Assembly (NCBI GenBank): GCA_946885765.1
Contig: CAMPHD010000211.1
Coordinates: 1-6,015, forward strand
Reading direction: 5' to 3'
From: an uncultured Thalassospira sp.
GTDB taxonomy: Bacteria; Pseudomonadota; Alphaproteobacteria; Rhodospirillales_A; Thalassospiraceae
DNA length: 6,015 nucleotides
Position 1 is the first letter of the stretch. Each line of letters begins with the position of its first letter. Below the pieces are notes generated by a model. It was not told the origin of the DNA. It saw only the letters and a program-made list of their open reading frames with translations, and ran no database searches. The translations under genes were made by a program, and so were the position numbers. Positions 1 to 6,014 of the stretch are shown piece after piece.

Positions 1-2
1 AG

Positions 3-1709
3 TCCCGCCTGCGTGCCATTGTCCAGAACGTGGCGGACGGTATTTTGACCATCACGCCAAACGGCATCATTGTCGAATGTAACCATGCATCCCATGCGTT
101 GCTGGGTTTGGCCGAGGATGAAACGCCCAAAGACCGTTCGCTTCTGGAATTCGTTGCACCGCGCGCCATTCCGCATTTTGAAGAAAGTCTGGCCGAACTT
201 GTCGGACCTGACCTGCGCCATCATCTCGCAGAACAGCGCCTGACATTACCCCTGATACGGATGGGCGGGACCGAGATCGAGGTCAGCGCCGCTTTCCGCC
301 CGATTCCAGAGGCGGAAACACCCCTGATCACCGTTGTCCTGCACGATATTACCGCGCGCAAGCGTTATGAAGAACAACTGGTCTATATGGCCAATCACGA
401 TGCCCTGACCGATCTTCCCAATCGCAGTATGCTGGAATACAGCCTGAAAATGGCGCTTGAGAGCCACAAGCGCGATGCGCCCGGCCCGCGCCACCGCGCC
501 ACCGCCATCCTGTTTATCGATCTGGACCGGTTCAAGCTGATCAATGACAGCCTCGGTCACAATGTCGGCGATATGCTGCTAAAGGCGGTTGCTGACCGGC
601 TGCGCCGGGTGGTCAGCCGACAGGAGGTCATCGGGCGACTGGGCGGGGACGAGTTTCTGATCATCATTCCGCGCCTGCGCGAAACGCAGGATGCCGCCAC
701 TCTGTCGCAGGCGGTTCTTGATGCCCTGTCCCCGGCATTCGATATTCAGGGGCGGCAATTATTCATCACGCCATCCATCGGGATCGCCCTTTGCCCCGCA
801 GATGGTGATGATTTCCCGACCCTGATGCGCAATGCCGATACGGCAATGTATAGTGCCAAGGCACGCGGCGGCGGGACCTATCATTTCTTTACCAAGACGA
901 TGAATGAAAGTGCCGTTGCCAGACTTGCCATTGAAACCGACCTGCGCGAAGCCTTGGCCAAAGAACAGTTTGAACTTTATTACCAGCCGAAAATCGAACT
1001 GGCATCCGGCAGGCTTGCCGGCCTTGAGGCGCTGATCCGCTGGAACCAGCCGGGACGCGGCTTTATATCGCCGATGCAGTTCATTCCGGTGGCCGAGGAA
1101 ACCGGCCTGATCGGCAGGATCGGTGAATGGGTATTGCGCCGGGTCTGCGATCAGATCCGCGAATGGGATTTGCTGGGCCTGCCGCCGGTCAGCATTGCGG
1201 TCAACCTGTCGCCCCGCCAATTGATCGAAGGCCGGATTACCGAAACGATATCGCGTATCCTTGACGAAACGGCGACACCGGCATCGCGTATCGTGCTTGA
1301 AATCACCGAAACCGTGATGATGCATGAAATCAAGCGGTCCGCCTCGATCCTTGACGAGTTGCGTAAACTTGGCCTGCAGATTGCGATTGACGATTTCGGT
1401 ACGGGTTATTCATCGCTTGCCTATCTGAAACGGCTACCGATCAACTCGATCAAGATTGACCGGTCCTTTGTCCGCGATGTGACGACCGATCCCGACGATG
1501 CGGCGATCACCAATACGATTATCATCATGGGGCACAATCTGGGCCTGAAGGTGGTGGCTGAAGGTGTGGAAACCGAGGAACAGCTTGAATTCCTGCGCGA
1601 ACATGGCTGCGATGAAATACAGGGCTTCCTGATTTCCGAGCCTCGTCCGGCAAATATCATCGCCAAACAGATCGAACAGCTTTCACGCAAGGTTGCGCCT
1701 ACTCTATAA
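3..1709 (+). CDS. PAS-GGDEF-EAL cyclic di-GMP signalling protein (5' end missing)
   Basis: A bifunctional-type cyclic di-GMP enzyme, cut by the left window edge. A GTG at 30 could be called as a start, but the frame is open from base 3 and the residues before it (RLRAIVQN) fit the start of a PAS fold, so the real start lies upstream. Domains in order: PAS sensor (about 12-365, ending in HDITARK), GGDEF diguanylate cyclase (about 395-890) and EAL phosphodiesterase (about 930-1690). The GGDEF signature is intact at 642-656, with the upstream FIDLDRFK and LGHNVGD motifs. The inhibitory I-site (RxxD) is replaced by SRQE. The EAL domain has EAL at 1026-1034, NLSPRQL, EITET, DDFGTGYSS near 1389 and VAEGVET, so both active sites look complete. 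No membrane segment is visible in this part. Whether cyclase or phosphodiesterase dominates cannot be told from sequence. Confidence 0.95.
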   Translation, partial: SRLRAIVQNVADGILTITPNGIIVECNHASHALLGLAEDETPKDRSLLEFVAPRAIPHFEESLAELVGPDLRHHLAEQRLTLPLIRMGGTEIEVSAAFRPIPEAETPLITVVLHDITARKRYEEQLVYMANHDALTDLPNRSMLEYSLKMALESHKRDAPGPRHRATAILFIDLDRFKLINDSLGHNVGDMLLKAVADRLRRVVSRQEVIGRLGGDEFLIIIPRLRETQDAATLSQAVLDALSPAFDIQGRQLFITPSIGIALCPADGDDFPTLMRNADTAMYSAKARGGGTYHFFTKTMNESAVARLAIETDLREALAKEQFELYYQPKIELASGRLAGLEALIRWNQPGRGFISPMQFIPVAEETGLIGRIGEWVLRRVCDQIREWDLLGLPPVSIAVNLSPRQLIEGRITETISRILDETATPASRIVLEITETVMMHEIKRSASILDELRKLGLQIAIDDFGTGYSSLAYLKRLPINSIKIDRSFVRDVTTDPDDAAITNTIIIMGHNLGLKVVAEGVETEEQLEFLREHGCDEIQGFLISEPRPANIIAKQIEQLSRKVAPTL

Positions 1710-1710
1710 T
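1682..1710 (+). promoter_or_regulatory. Candidate sigma-70 promoter for the RR-CheC-kinase operon
   Basis: A perfect TATAAT lies at 1705-1710, overlapping the TAA stop (1707-1709) of the upstream GGDEF-EAL gene. Exactly 17 bp upstream is TTCACG (1682-1687), which matches 4 of 6 positions of TTGACA. Transcription would start near 1717, giving a leader of about 55 nt before the response-regulator ATG at 1773. No strong terminator hairpin separates the two genes, so read-through from upstream could add to this promoter. Confidence 0.5.
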
Positions 1711-1772
1711 CGTCCCTATCCTTGCGGGTGGCGCTGATACAACAAAACACAAACCGAAAATCAGAGAAAAAC

Positions 1773-2147
1773 ATGTCCCAGAACCGATCTGTCCTGCTTG
1801 TCGATGACAGCAAATTTGCCCGTCTGCTGGTCAAGGCTTTTATCACCAGCAACTTTGCCGACTGGCGGGTGGACGAAGCGGAAGAAGCCGAAAAGGCGCA
1901 GGCAATGGCCGCTGAACATGCCTATGACTACCTTGTCATCGACTTCAACATGCCCGGCATGAACGGGCTGGAACTGGGTGAAAAGCTGCGCGCGGATTAT
2001 CCCGATGCTGCAATTGCGCTTCTGACTGCCAATATACAGAAAGAAATCCAGAACAAGGCTGCGGGACTGGGCATGGATTTCCTTGCCAAACCGCCGACCG
2101 AGGAAAAGATTTGCGATTATCTGAAAGGCAAGGAAGCCGGGCGATGA
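1773..2147 (+). CDS. Single-domain CheY-like response regulator
   Basis: A 124-residue receiver domain with no output domain. It should act by protein contact or as a phosphate shuttle in the cytoplasm. The receiver residues are all present: acidic pair D11-D12 in VLLVDDSKFAR, phospho-acceptor D57 in VIDFNMPGMNG, T85 in ALLTAN, and K106 in LAKPP. The frame also allows a TTG start at 1722, but that adds 17 non-homologous-looking residues. The ATG at 1773 gives a normal receiver N-terminus and follows a purine-rich stretch (AGAGAAAAA) that may serve as a weak ribosome binding site. The stop overlaps the start of the CheC-type gene (ATGA), so the two are probably translationally coupled. The likely phosphodonor is the histidine kinase two genes downstream and the likely phosphatase is the adjacent CheC protein; both are inferred from context. 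Confidence 0.93.
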   Translation: MSQNRSVLLVDDSKFARLLVKAFITSNFADWRVDEAEEAEKAQAMAAEHAYDYLVIDFNMPGMNGLELGEKLRADYPDAAIALLTANIQKEIQNKAAGLGMDFLAKPPTEEKICDYLKGKEAGR

Positions 2148-2770
2148 TCGATCTAAGCGAGCTTGAACATGACACGATCAGCGAGCTGATTAATATCGGA
2201 GTCGGCCGTGCCGCTGCGTCGCTTTCGGAAATGGTTGACCAGCCGGTCGAACTGACGGTGCCGACCATCACCTTTGTCGAACGGTTTTCCGATTCAAACC
2301 TGACATCGTCCCCCGAAGAAGTGGTTTCCGCCGTCAGCCAGACATTCGATGGCCCGTTCAAGGGCGAGGCGATGCTGGTTTTCCCTGAAAAGCGCAGCCT
2401 TGAACTGGTGCGCCGTCTGCTTAAGGTCGATGTGCCGCTCGATACCCTGACCGATCTTGAACAGGAAGCCCTGATGGAGGTCGGTAACATCATCCTGAAT
2501 GCCTGTCTTGGCAGTATTGCCAACGTGCTGGGCCAGCCAATCAATTGTTCGATGCCGACATTTCGTAAACGCGAAAGCCGGGCGCTTTTAAATGACGAGG
2601 CGGTGTTTGACGTAACATCGGGCAAGATGCCGGTTCTGATGATCCTGCATGTGCAATTCATGCTGCGCCAGAACGATATTGACGGTTATGTTCTGTTTGT
2701 CATGGATCTTGATTCCATCCAGACCCTGAAGGAACTGGTACGCCGGTTCCTCGAAGACACGCTCGGTTGA
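2144..2770 (+). CDS. cheC: CheC-type response-regulator phosphatase
   Basis: A 208-residue protein of the CheC/CheX/FliY phosphatase family, which hydrolyses the aspartyl phosphate of CheY-like receivers. The length matches classical CheC (about 205-210). Both active-site helices are present. The first has E14 and N17 in SELINIG, followed 22 residues later by P40. The second has E112 and N115 in MEVGNIILN, again followed 22 residues later by P138. This fits the family pattern E-x2-N-x22-P twice, so both sites look competent, as in CheC rather than single-site CheX. The ATG at 2144 overlaps the regulator stop and is preceded by AAGGAAG at a good distance. An upstream in-frame TTG at 2111 would run back into the regulator gene and is unlikely. 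No cheD partner is visible. The adjacent receiver is the obvious substrate, which is an inference. Confidence 0.92.
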   Translation: MIDLSELEHDTISELINIGVGRAAASLSEMVDQPVELTVPTITFVERFSDSNLTSSPEEVVSAVSQTFDGPFKGEAMLVFPEKRSLELVRRLLKVDVPLDTLTDLEQEALMEVGNIILNACLGSIANVLGQPINCSMPTFRKRESRALLNDEAVFDVTSGKMPVLMILHVQFMLRQNDIDGYVLFVMDLDSIQTLKELVRRFLEDTLG

Positions 2771-2781
2771 CGGGCAATACA

Positions 2782-4383
2782 ATGGCAAAATCCACTCCGC
2801 CGATTGTCGATATATCCGACGCAGCAGAAGCAGCCGATCTGTATGGCAGTCTGCTTGATACAGCCGATGTCGGGTTGGTGGTGATCGGTACGGACCGGAC
2901 GATATGCCACTGGAACCAGTGGATGCAAAACCGTTCGGGGCTTTCGGCAGAACAGGCATTGGGCAAACGACTAAGTGCTGTTTTCCCCGAAACGCGGCTG
3001 GGTCGGTTATGTCAGGCAATCAAGGATTGTCTTGAATTCGGGATGCCGGCGGTGATTTCGCCGTCCCTGAATCAGGGCGCATTGCCGCTGCGACCATTGC
3101 CGCAATTTGCCGCCACGTTCGAACGTATGGAACAGTCGATCCGTATTCATCCGATCCGGACATCGCGCGGGGAAAAACTGTGTTCATTGACCGTGCGCGA
3201 TGTGACGCTTGCCGTGCAGCGCGACCGGCTTTTGCGCCAGCAAGCCGCCGAGCTGGCCGAACTGGTCAATCAGACCAAACGCAGCGAAGATCGTACACGT
3301 GCAATTTTGCAAAATACCATCGATGCCATTCTCGTCGCATCCGATGACGGCAATATCGAACCGCTCAATGCCCGTGCGCAGGAACTTTGCGGCCCGAATG
3401 GTGACCCGGAGCTCGGCAACATCATCCGGTTTCTGTTACCTGACAGCGATCATACCCCGCCAGATCGACCGACTGCGGACCGTTTGCTGACGGACCTTGG
3501 AACCGGTGTGATCGAGGTTCTGGCCTGCACCAAAAACGGTCGTAACGTGCCATTGGAAGTCGCGATCAGCCATTTTTCCGCAGACGGGCGCTATCATTAC
3601 ATCATCACGCTTCGCGACATTTCACAGCGTAAACGCCACGAGATGGAAATCCAGCGGACCATGGCGGAACTGGAACGTTCCAACAGCGAACTTGAACAAT
3701 TCGCCTATGCAGCATCCCACGATCTGCAGGAACCGCTTCGCATGGTGTCAAGCTATACACAGCTGATTGCGCGGCGATACAAGGACCAGCTTGACGAAAC
3801 CGCCGATGAATTCATCCATTATGCGGTTGATGGCACGCAACGCATGCAGCGCATGATCGACGATCTTCTGACCCTGTCACGGGTTGGCCGACACGGCAAA
3901 CCGTTCCATGCGGTGCCGCTTGACAGCCTGTTTGATGCGATTGCCGCAAATTTCCGGCGTGCGGGCCTTGGTCCGGCAGGCAATATCCTTCGCGAAGGCT
4001 TTTTGCCAACCGTGACCGGCGATGCCAGCCAGCTTTTGCTGCTGTTTCAGAACCTTGTTTCAAACGGCCTTAAATACAGCGATCCGGACACGGGTGAAGT
4101 CCGGATTTATGCCGAGGAAACCGATGAAAGCTGGAAGGTTTTCGTTGCCGATAACGGCATCGGGATCGAACCGCAATATCACGCAACAATCTTTGAAATC
4201 TTCAAACGCCTGCACGGTTACGGTGAATATGCCGGGACCGGTATCGGACTTGCGATCTGCAAGAAAATCGCCGACCGGCATGGCGGGACGATCACGGTGG
4301 AAAGCAAACCGGACGAAGGCAGCAGGTTTTGCGTTGAATTGCCAAAAGAATTGCCGATTGTGATCGCGCAAGAAAGCATGTAG
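2782..4383 (+). CDS. Soluble PAS-PAS sensor histidine kinase
   Basis: A 533-residue cytoplasmic histidine kinase with no signal peptide or membrane helix. An N-terminal PAS spans about 15-145 (DTADVGLVVIG to VRDVTLAV), with a PALPLR-like variable insert (GALPLRPLP). A short coiled linker follows (150-170), then a second PAS at about 171-283 ending in LRDISQRK, and a helical linker. The HisKA domain (about 306-375) carries the phospho-acceptor H313 in ASHDLQEPLR, a bacteriophytochrome-style H-box. The HATPase domain (about 410-525) has an N-box with N424 and N428 (QNLVSNGLKYS), a G1 box with D457 (VADNGIGI), IFEIFKRLH, and a G2 box starting at G485 (GTGIGLAICK). All catalytic boxes are intact. 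The ATG at 2782 is preferred, 11 bp after the cheC stop. An in-frame TTG at 2767 overlaps that stop (TTGA) and cannot be excluded, as neither start has a strong ribosome binding site. The likely partner is the single-domain regulator upstream; the sensed signal is unknown. Confidence 0.93.
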   Translation: MAKSTPPIVDISDAAEAADLYGSLLDTADVGLVVIGTDRTICHWNQWMQNRSGLSAEQALGKRLSAVFPETRLGRLCQAIKDCLEFGMPAVISPSLNQGALPLRPLPQFAATFERMEQSIRIHPIRTSRGEKLCSLTVRDVTLAVQRDRLLRQQAAELAELVNQTKRSEDRTRAILQNTIDAILVASDDGNIEPLNARAQELCGPNGDPELGNIIRFLLPDSDHTPPDRPTADRLLTDLGTGVIEVLACTKNGRNVPLEVAISHFSADGRYHYIITLRDISQRKRHEMEIQRTMAELERSNSELEQFAYAASHDLQEPLRMVSSYTQLIARRYKDQLDETADEFIHYAVDGTQRMQRMIDDLLTLSRVGRHGKPFHAVPLDSLFDAIAANFRRAGLGPAGNILREGFLPTVTGDASQLLLLFQNLVSNGLKYSDPDTGEVRIYAEETDESWKVFVADNGIGIEPQYHATIFEIFKRLHGYGEYAGTGIGLAICKKIADRHGGTITVESKPDEGSRFCVELPKELPIVIAQESM

Positions 4384-4388
4384 TTTTC

Positions 4389-4406
4389 GTTTACGTAAGC
4401 GTAAAC
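4389..4406. promoter_or_regulatory. Candidate LiuR-type operator (perfect inverted repeat)
   Basis: GTTTACG and CGTAAAC form perfect 7-bp arms around the 4-bp spacer TAAG. The site lies in the 37-bp gap between the kinase stop and the MerR-family start, ending 14 bp before the ATG. From memory it resembles the palindromic TTTACGT-type sites assigned to LiuR regulators, and its position suggests autoregulation. A weak promoter-like pair, TTGTGA (4358-4363) and TAGTTT (4381-4386) with 17-bp spacing, would place the site at the transcription start. The absence of a T-run argues against it being a terminator. Confidence 0.6.
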
Positions 4407-4420
4407 CTGAACGGGATGTC

Positions 4421-4804
4421 ATGAACGACAGCTATTCCATCACCGACCTTGCCCGCGAGTTCGACGTCACGACGCGTACCATCCGTTTTTACGAGGATCA
4501 GGAACTGATCGCGCCTGCGCGTCAGGGACAGACCCGCATATACAGCGCGCGCGACCGCGTGCGTCTGCGCCTGATCATGCGCGGCAAGCGGCTTGGTTTT
4601 TCGCTTAAGGAAATCCGCGACCTGCTGGACCTGTATGATACGGACCGCAGCGAAATCATGCAGCTGACCATCCTTGTTGATAAAATCAATGAACGCCGCG
4701 ATACCCTGCGCAAACAGCGTCAGGATATCGATGCGACACTTGATGAACTCGATAAGCTTGAAGAAACCTGTCAGGAAGAACTGACCCGGAAATCGGGCAC
4801 CTGA
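4421..4804 (+). CDS. liuR: MerR-family regulator, LiuR-like
   Basis: A 127-residue MerR-type DNA-binding protein. The winged helix-turn-helix is at the N-terminus (YSITDLAREFDVTTRTIRFY, residues 5-24), the wing follows at about 30-45 (GQTRIYSARD), and RGKRLGFSLKEIRDLLDLYD covers residues 54-73. A charged dimerisation coiled coil runs from about 78 to 118. There is no metal-binding cysteine cluster (one Cys only), which excludes the heavy-metal MerR and SoxR types. The sequence closely resembles LiuR, the regulator of leucine/isovalerate and branched-chain amino acid breakdown in proteobacteria. The symbol rests on this resemblance plus the palindrome upstream. LiuR is often next to the acyl-CoA dehydrogenase and carboxylase genes it controls, but none is in this window, so the regulator is separated from its presumed targets or serves a different pathway. 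It converges on the DUF454 gene with 3 bp between stops. Confidence 0.8.
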   Translation: MNDSYSITDLAREFDVTTRTIRFYEDQELIAPARQGQTRIYSARDRVRLRLIMRGKRLGFSLKEIRDLLDLYDTDRSEIMQLTILVDKINERRDTLRKQRQDIDATLDELDKLEETCQEELTRKSGT

Positions 4805-4807
4805 TTT

Positions 4808-5212
4808 TCAGGCGTGCGGCTCTCCGGCTTGCGGCACCGGGATTTGCGCAGGAATATGCGACGGGCGCGACAGGATGAAGCAACTGACCGGGATCGCGAC
4901 CAGTAACTGGATCATCACGACCCAGCGGTTCTCGACAAAGATCAGGGATGCGGCAATCACCACGACAAAGGCCGACATCGCCATGATTTTGGCCCGGCGA
5001 TTGATCACACCATGTTCGTTCCAGTGCCGGATGGACGGGCCAAAGTGCGGGTGGTTATAAATCCACGCATGCAGACGCGGGGAACCCTTGCTAAACAGCC
5101 AGGCAGCCAGCAACATGAAGGGCGTCGTCGGCAGGAGCGGCAGAAAAGCGCCAACAATGCCAAGTCCAACTGACAGCCAGCCCAAGGCCAGATAAAGATA
5201 CGATGCCTGCAC
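4808..5212 (-). CDS. DUF454/YbaN-family small inner-membrane protein
   Basis: A 134-residue integral membrane protein of the DUF454 (E. coli YbaN) family, whose function is not established. A long hydrophobic N-terminal stretch (residues 5-40) carries the family hallmark GxxLPLLPTTPFxLLAAWLF. It is followed by a polar loop with the conserved-looking SPRLHAWIYNHPHFGP and HGVINRRAK, then two further membrane segments at about 76-93 and 97-115, and a proline-rich tail. The start is GTG at 5212. It is preceded on the minus strand by AGGAA with 7-nt spacing, and translation from it gives the typical short N-terminus. It is divergent from arfB and convergent with the LiuR-like gene. A sigma-70-like promoter is visible at 5265-5293. 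No functional link to either neighbour can be seen. Confidence 0.88.
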   Translation of the reverse strand: MQASYLYLALGWLSVGLGIVGAFLPLLPTTPFMLLAAWLFSKGSPRLHAWIYNHPHFGPSIRHWNEHGVINRRAKIMAMSAFVVVIAASLIFVENRWVVMIQLLVAIPVSCFILSRPSHIPAQIPVPQAGEPHA

Positions 5213-5242
5213 GTCCTATTTCCTGTTTACAGCCCTGCCCGC

Positions 5243-5253
5243 CCCTGACAGGG
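5243..5253. repeat. Short inverted repeat in divergent intergenic region
   Basis: CCCTG-A-CAGGG is a perfect 11-bp odd palindrome. It lies in the predicted leader of the minus-strand DUF454 gene, just downstream of its predicted transcription start. It could be an operator half-site pair or a small leader hairpin. A second CCCTG at 5233-5237 offers an alternative pairing. No regulator can be assigned. Confidence 0.35.
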
Positions 5254-5264
5254 TAAGTGCCTTC

Positions 5265-5293
5265 AATGTAGGTGGAATGTGATCGATTTTCAA
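5265..5293 (-). promoter_or_regulatory. Candidate sigma-70 promoter for the DUF454 gene
   Basis: Read on the minus strand, TTGAAA (5293-5288) is followed after 17 bp by TACATT (5270-5265). The -35 matches 5 of 6 and the -10 matches 4 of 6 consensus positions. Transcription would start near 5258, leaving a leader of about 45 nt before the GTG at 5212. The -35 overlaps the inverted repeat at 5283-5297. Confidence 0.45.
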
Positions 5294-5297
5294 TCGA
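5283..5297. repeat. Inverted repeat overlapping the DUF454 -35 box
   Basis: TCGATT-TTC-AATCGA has perfect 6-bp arms. It covers the -35 element of the candidate DUF454 promoter and sits about 80 bp before the arfB start, a position suited to a repressor site affecting one or both divergent genes. Chance occurrence is possible at this length. Confidence 0.35.
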
Positions 5298-5376
5298 CAG
5301 CACCCACCGGTTTCCGGGCATCCGCAGTGCAAATTCGCCGCACAACTTATCGCCCCTATTACTTAGACGATCCGCC

Positions 5377-5793
5377 ATGCTCGAAATCTCAAATGATCTT
5401 TATCTTGATGAACGCCACCTGCAATTCCAGTTCGTGCGCGCATCCGGACCTGGCGGCCAGAACGTCAATAAAGTATCGACCGCGGTACAAATGCGCGTGC
5501 GCATCGATGACCTGACGGAATTGCCGCAACGCGTGCGTGATCGATTGCGCGAACTGGCAGGCAGCAAGCTGACCAATGACGGCGAAATCATTTTTGACGC
5601 GCAGCGTTACCGCACCCAGGAACGCAACAAGCAGGATGCGATAGAACGGCTTCTGGCACTGTTGCGCAAAGCCGCCGAACGCAAAAAATTTCGCGTCAAA
5701 ACCCGCCCGTCCCTGTCGGCGAAACGCAAACGGGTCGACACGAAAAAGAAACGCGGCGATGTCAAAAAGATGCGCCAGCGACCGATGGACTAG
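5377..5793 (+). CDS. arfB: ArfB (YaeJ) alternative ribosome-rescue factor, peptidyl-tRNA hydrolase
   Basis: A 138-residue class-I release-factor-like protein that hydrolyses peptidyl-tRNA on ribosomes stalled without a stop codon. The catalytic GGQ motif is at residues 26-28 in RASGPGGQNVNKVSTAV, at the position expected for ArfB. There is no codon-recognition domain, which distinguishes it from RF1 and RF2. The C-terminal tail from about residue 105 is very rich in Lys and Arg (RKKFRVKTRP, KRKRVDTKKKRGDVKK), matching the tail that enters the mRNA channel. The length agrees with the family (about 140). The frame stays open upstream to 5272, but the ATG at 5377 gives the family N-terminus (MLEISNDLYLDERHLQFQF) and is preferred. 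The ribosome binding site is poor and a TATTAC at 5357-5362 is only a weak -10 candidate. It converges with the TetR-like gene 14 bp away. Confidence 0.94.
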   Translation: MLEISNDLYLDERHLQFQFVRASGPGGQNVNKVSTAVQMRVRIDDLTELPQRVRDRLRELAGSKLTNDGEIIFDAQRYRTQERNKQDAIERLLALLRKAAERKKFRVKTRPSLSAKRKRVDTKKKRGDVKKMRQRPMD

Positions 5794-5801
5794 GCCACAA
5801 A

Positions 5802-5821
5802 GCCCGATCACGAAACCGGGC
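5802..5821 (-). terminator. Probable rho-independent terminator of the TetR-like gene
   Basis: On the minus strand, GCCCGGT pairs with ATCGGGC (one G-U pair) around the 6-nt loop TTCGTG, followed by TTTGT. The gene's TGA stop (5810-5808) lies at the 3' side of the loop. On the plus strand the hairpin has one mismatch and is followed by ATTTATG, so it might also terminate arfB, though less well. Confidence 0.45.
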
Positions 5822-6014
5822 ATTTATGCAGCCAGTCATCCATCAGTGCCGCCATTTCCGAATTTTCCACGCCCGCCTGTGACAGCGACTGCCATGTCGA
5901 AAATTGCACCGCATGCCGCGCAACCGCCTGGCACATTTTGCCCTTGCGCCGGGCCTCGGGAAGGCTTGCTAGCACATCAACACACAACATGCCGAGATAG
6001 GCATCAAAGCCCGT
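5808..6014 (-). CDS. C-terminal fragment of a probable TetR-family regulator (5' end outside window)
   Basis: The last 68 residues of a minus-strand gene; the frame is open to the right window edge. An internal ATG at 5990 is not a likely start, because the residues before it (TGFDAYLG) continue the same helical pattern. The segment is all-helical in character. The stretch RHAVQFSTWQSL followed by GVENSEMAALMDDWL resembles the last two ligand-domain helices of TetR/AcrR-type regulators (the common AVxFxTWxSL...GLSDxEAxxLM pattern). The DNA-binding N-terminus, which would settle this, is not in the window, so the family call is tentative. It has two cysteines (in MCQAV and HKCPVS) with no evident metal-site pattern. 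Confidence 0.5.
   Translation of the reverse strand, partial: TGFDAYLGMLCVDVLASLPEARRKGKMCQAVARHAVQFSTWQSLSQAGVENSEMAALMDDWLHKCPVS

Noticed and set aside
759..1325. 188-residue minus-strand reading frame inside the GGDEF-EAL gene
   Set aside because: It is fully covered by a clear GGDEF-EAL coding frame, and its composition (rich in His, Arg, Gln) is typical of an antisense shadow; it shows no domain.
30..1709. GTG at 30 as the true start of the GGDEF-EAL gene
   Set aside because: The open frame continues to the window edge, and a start here would cut off the first helix of the PAS domain.
1722..1772. N-terminal extension of the response regulator from TTG 1722
   Set aside because: The added residues do not fit a receiver, and the stretch overlaps the predicted leader; the ATG at 1773 gives the standard N-terminus.
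1945..2661. 238-residue minus-strand reading frame opposite the receiver and cheC genes
   Set aside because: Low-complexity Ser/Arg-rich translation with no recognisable family. It lies opposite two confidently identified genes, so it is a shadow frame despite its length.
1773..2770. Conventional chemotaxis operon
   Set aside because: Only CheY-like and CheC-like proteins are present. No CheA, CheW, CheR, CheB, CheD or methyl-accepting receptor is visible, and the kinase is a PAS-HisKA type.
4389..4406. Inverted repeat read as a terminator of the kinase operon
   Set aside because: The stem has only 3 G-C pairs of 7 and no following T-run. Its place just before a MerR-type gene fits an operator better.
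5389..5823. 144-residue minus-strand reading frame opposite arfB
   Set aside because: Antisense to a conserved GGQ rescue factor, Phe/Ala-rich without motif; it also overlaps the end of the TetR-like gene in another frame.
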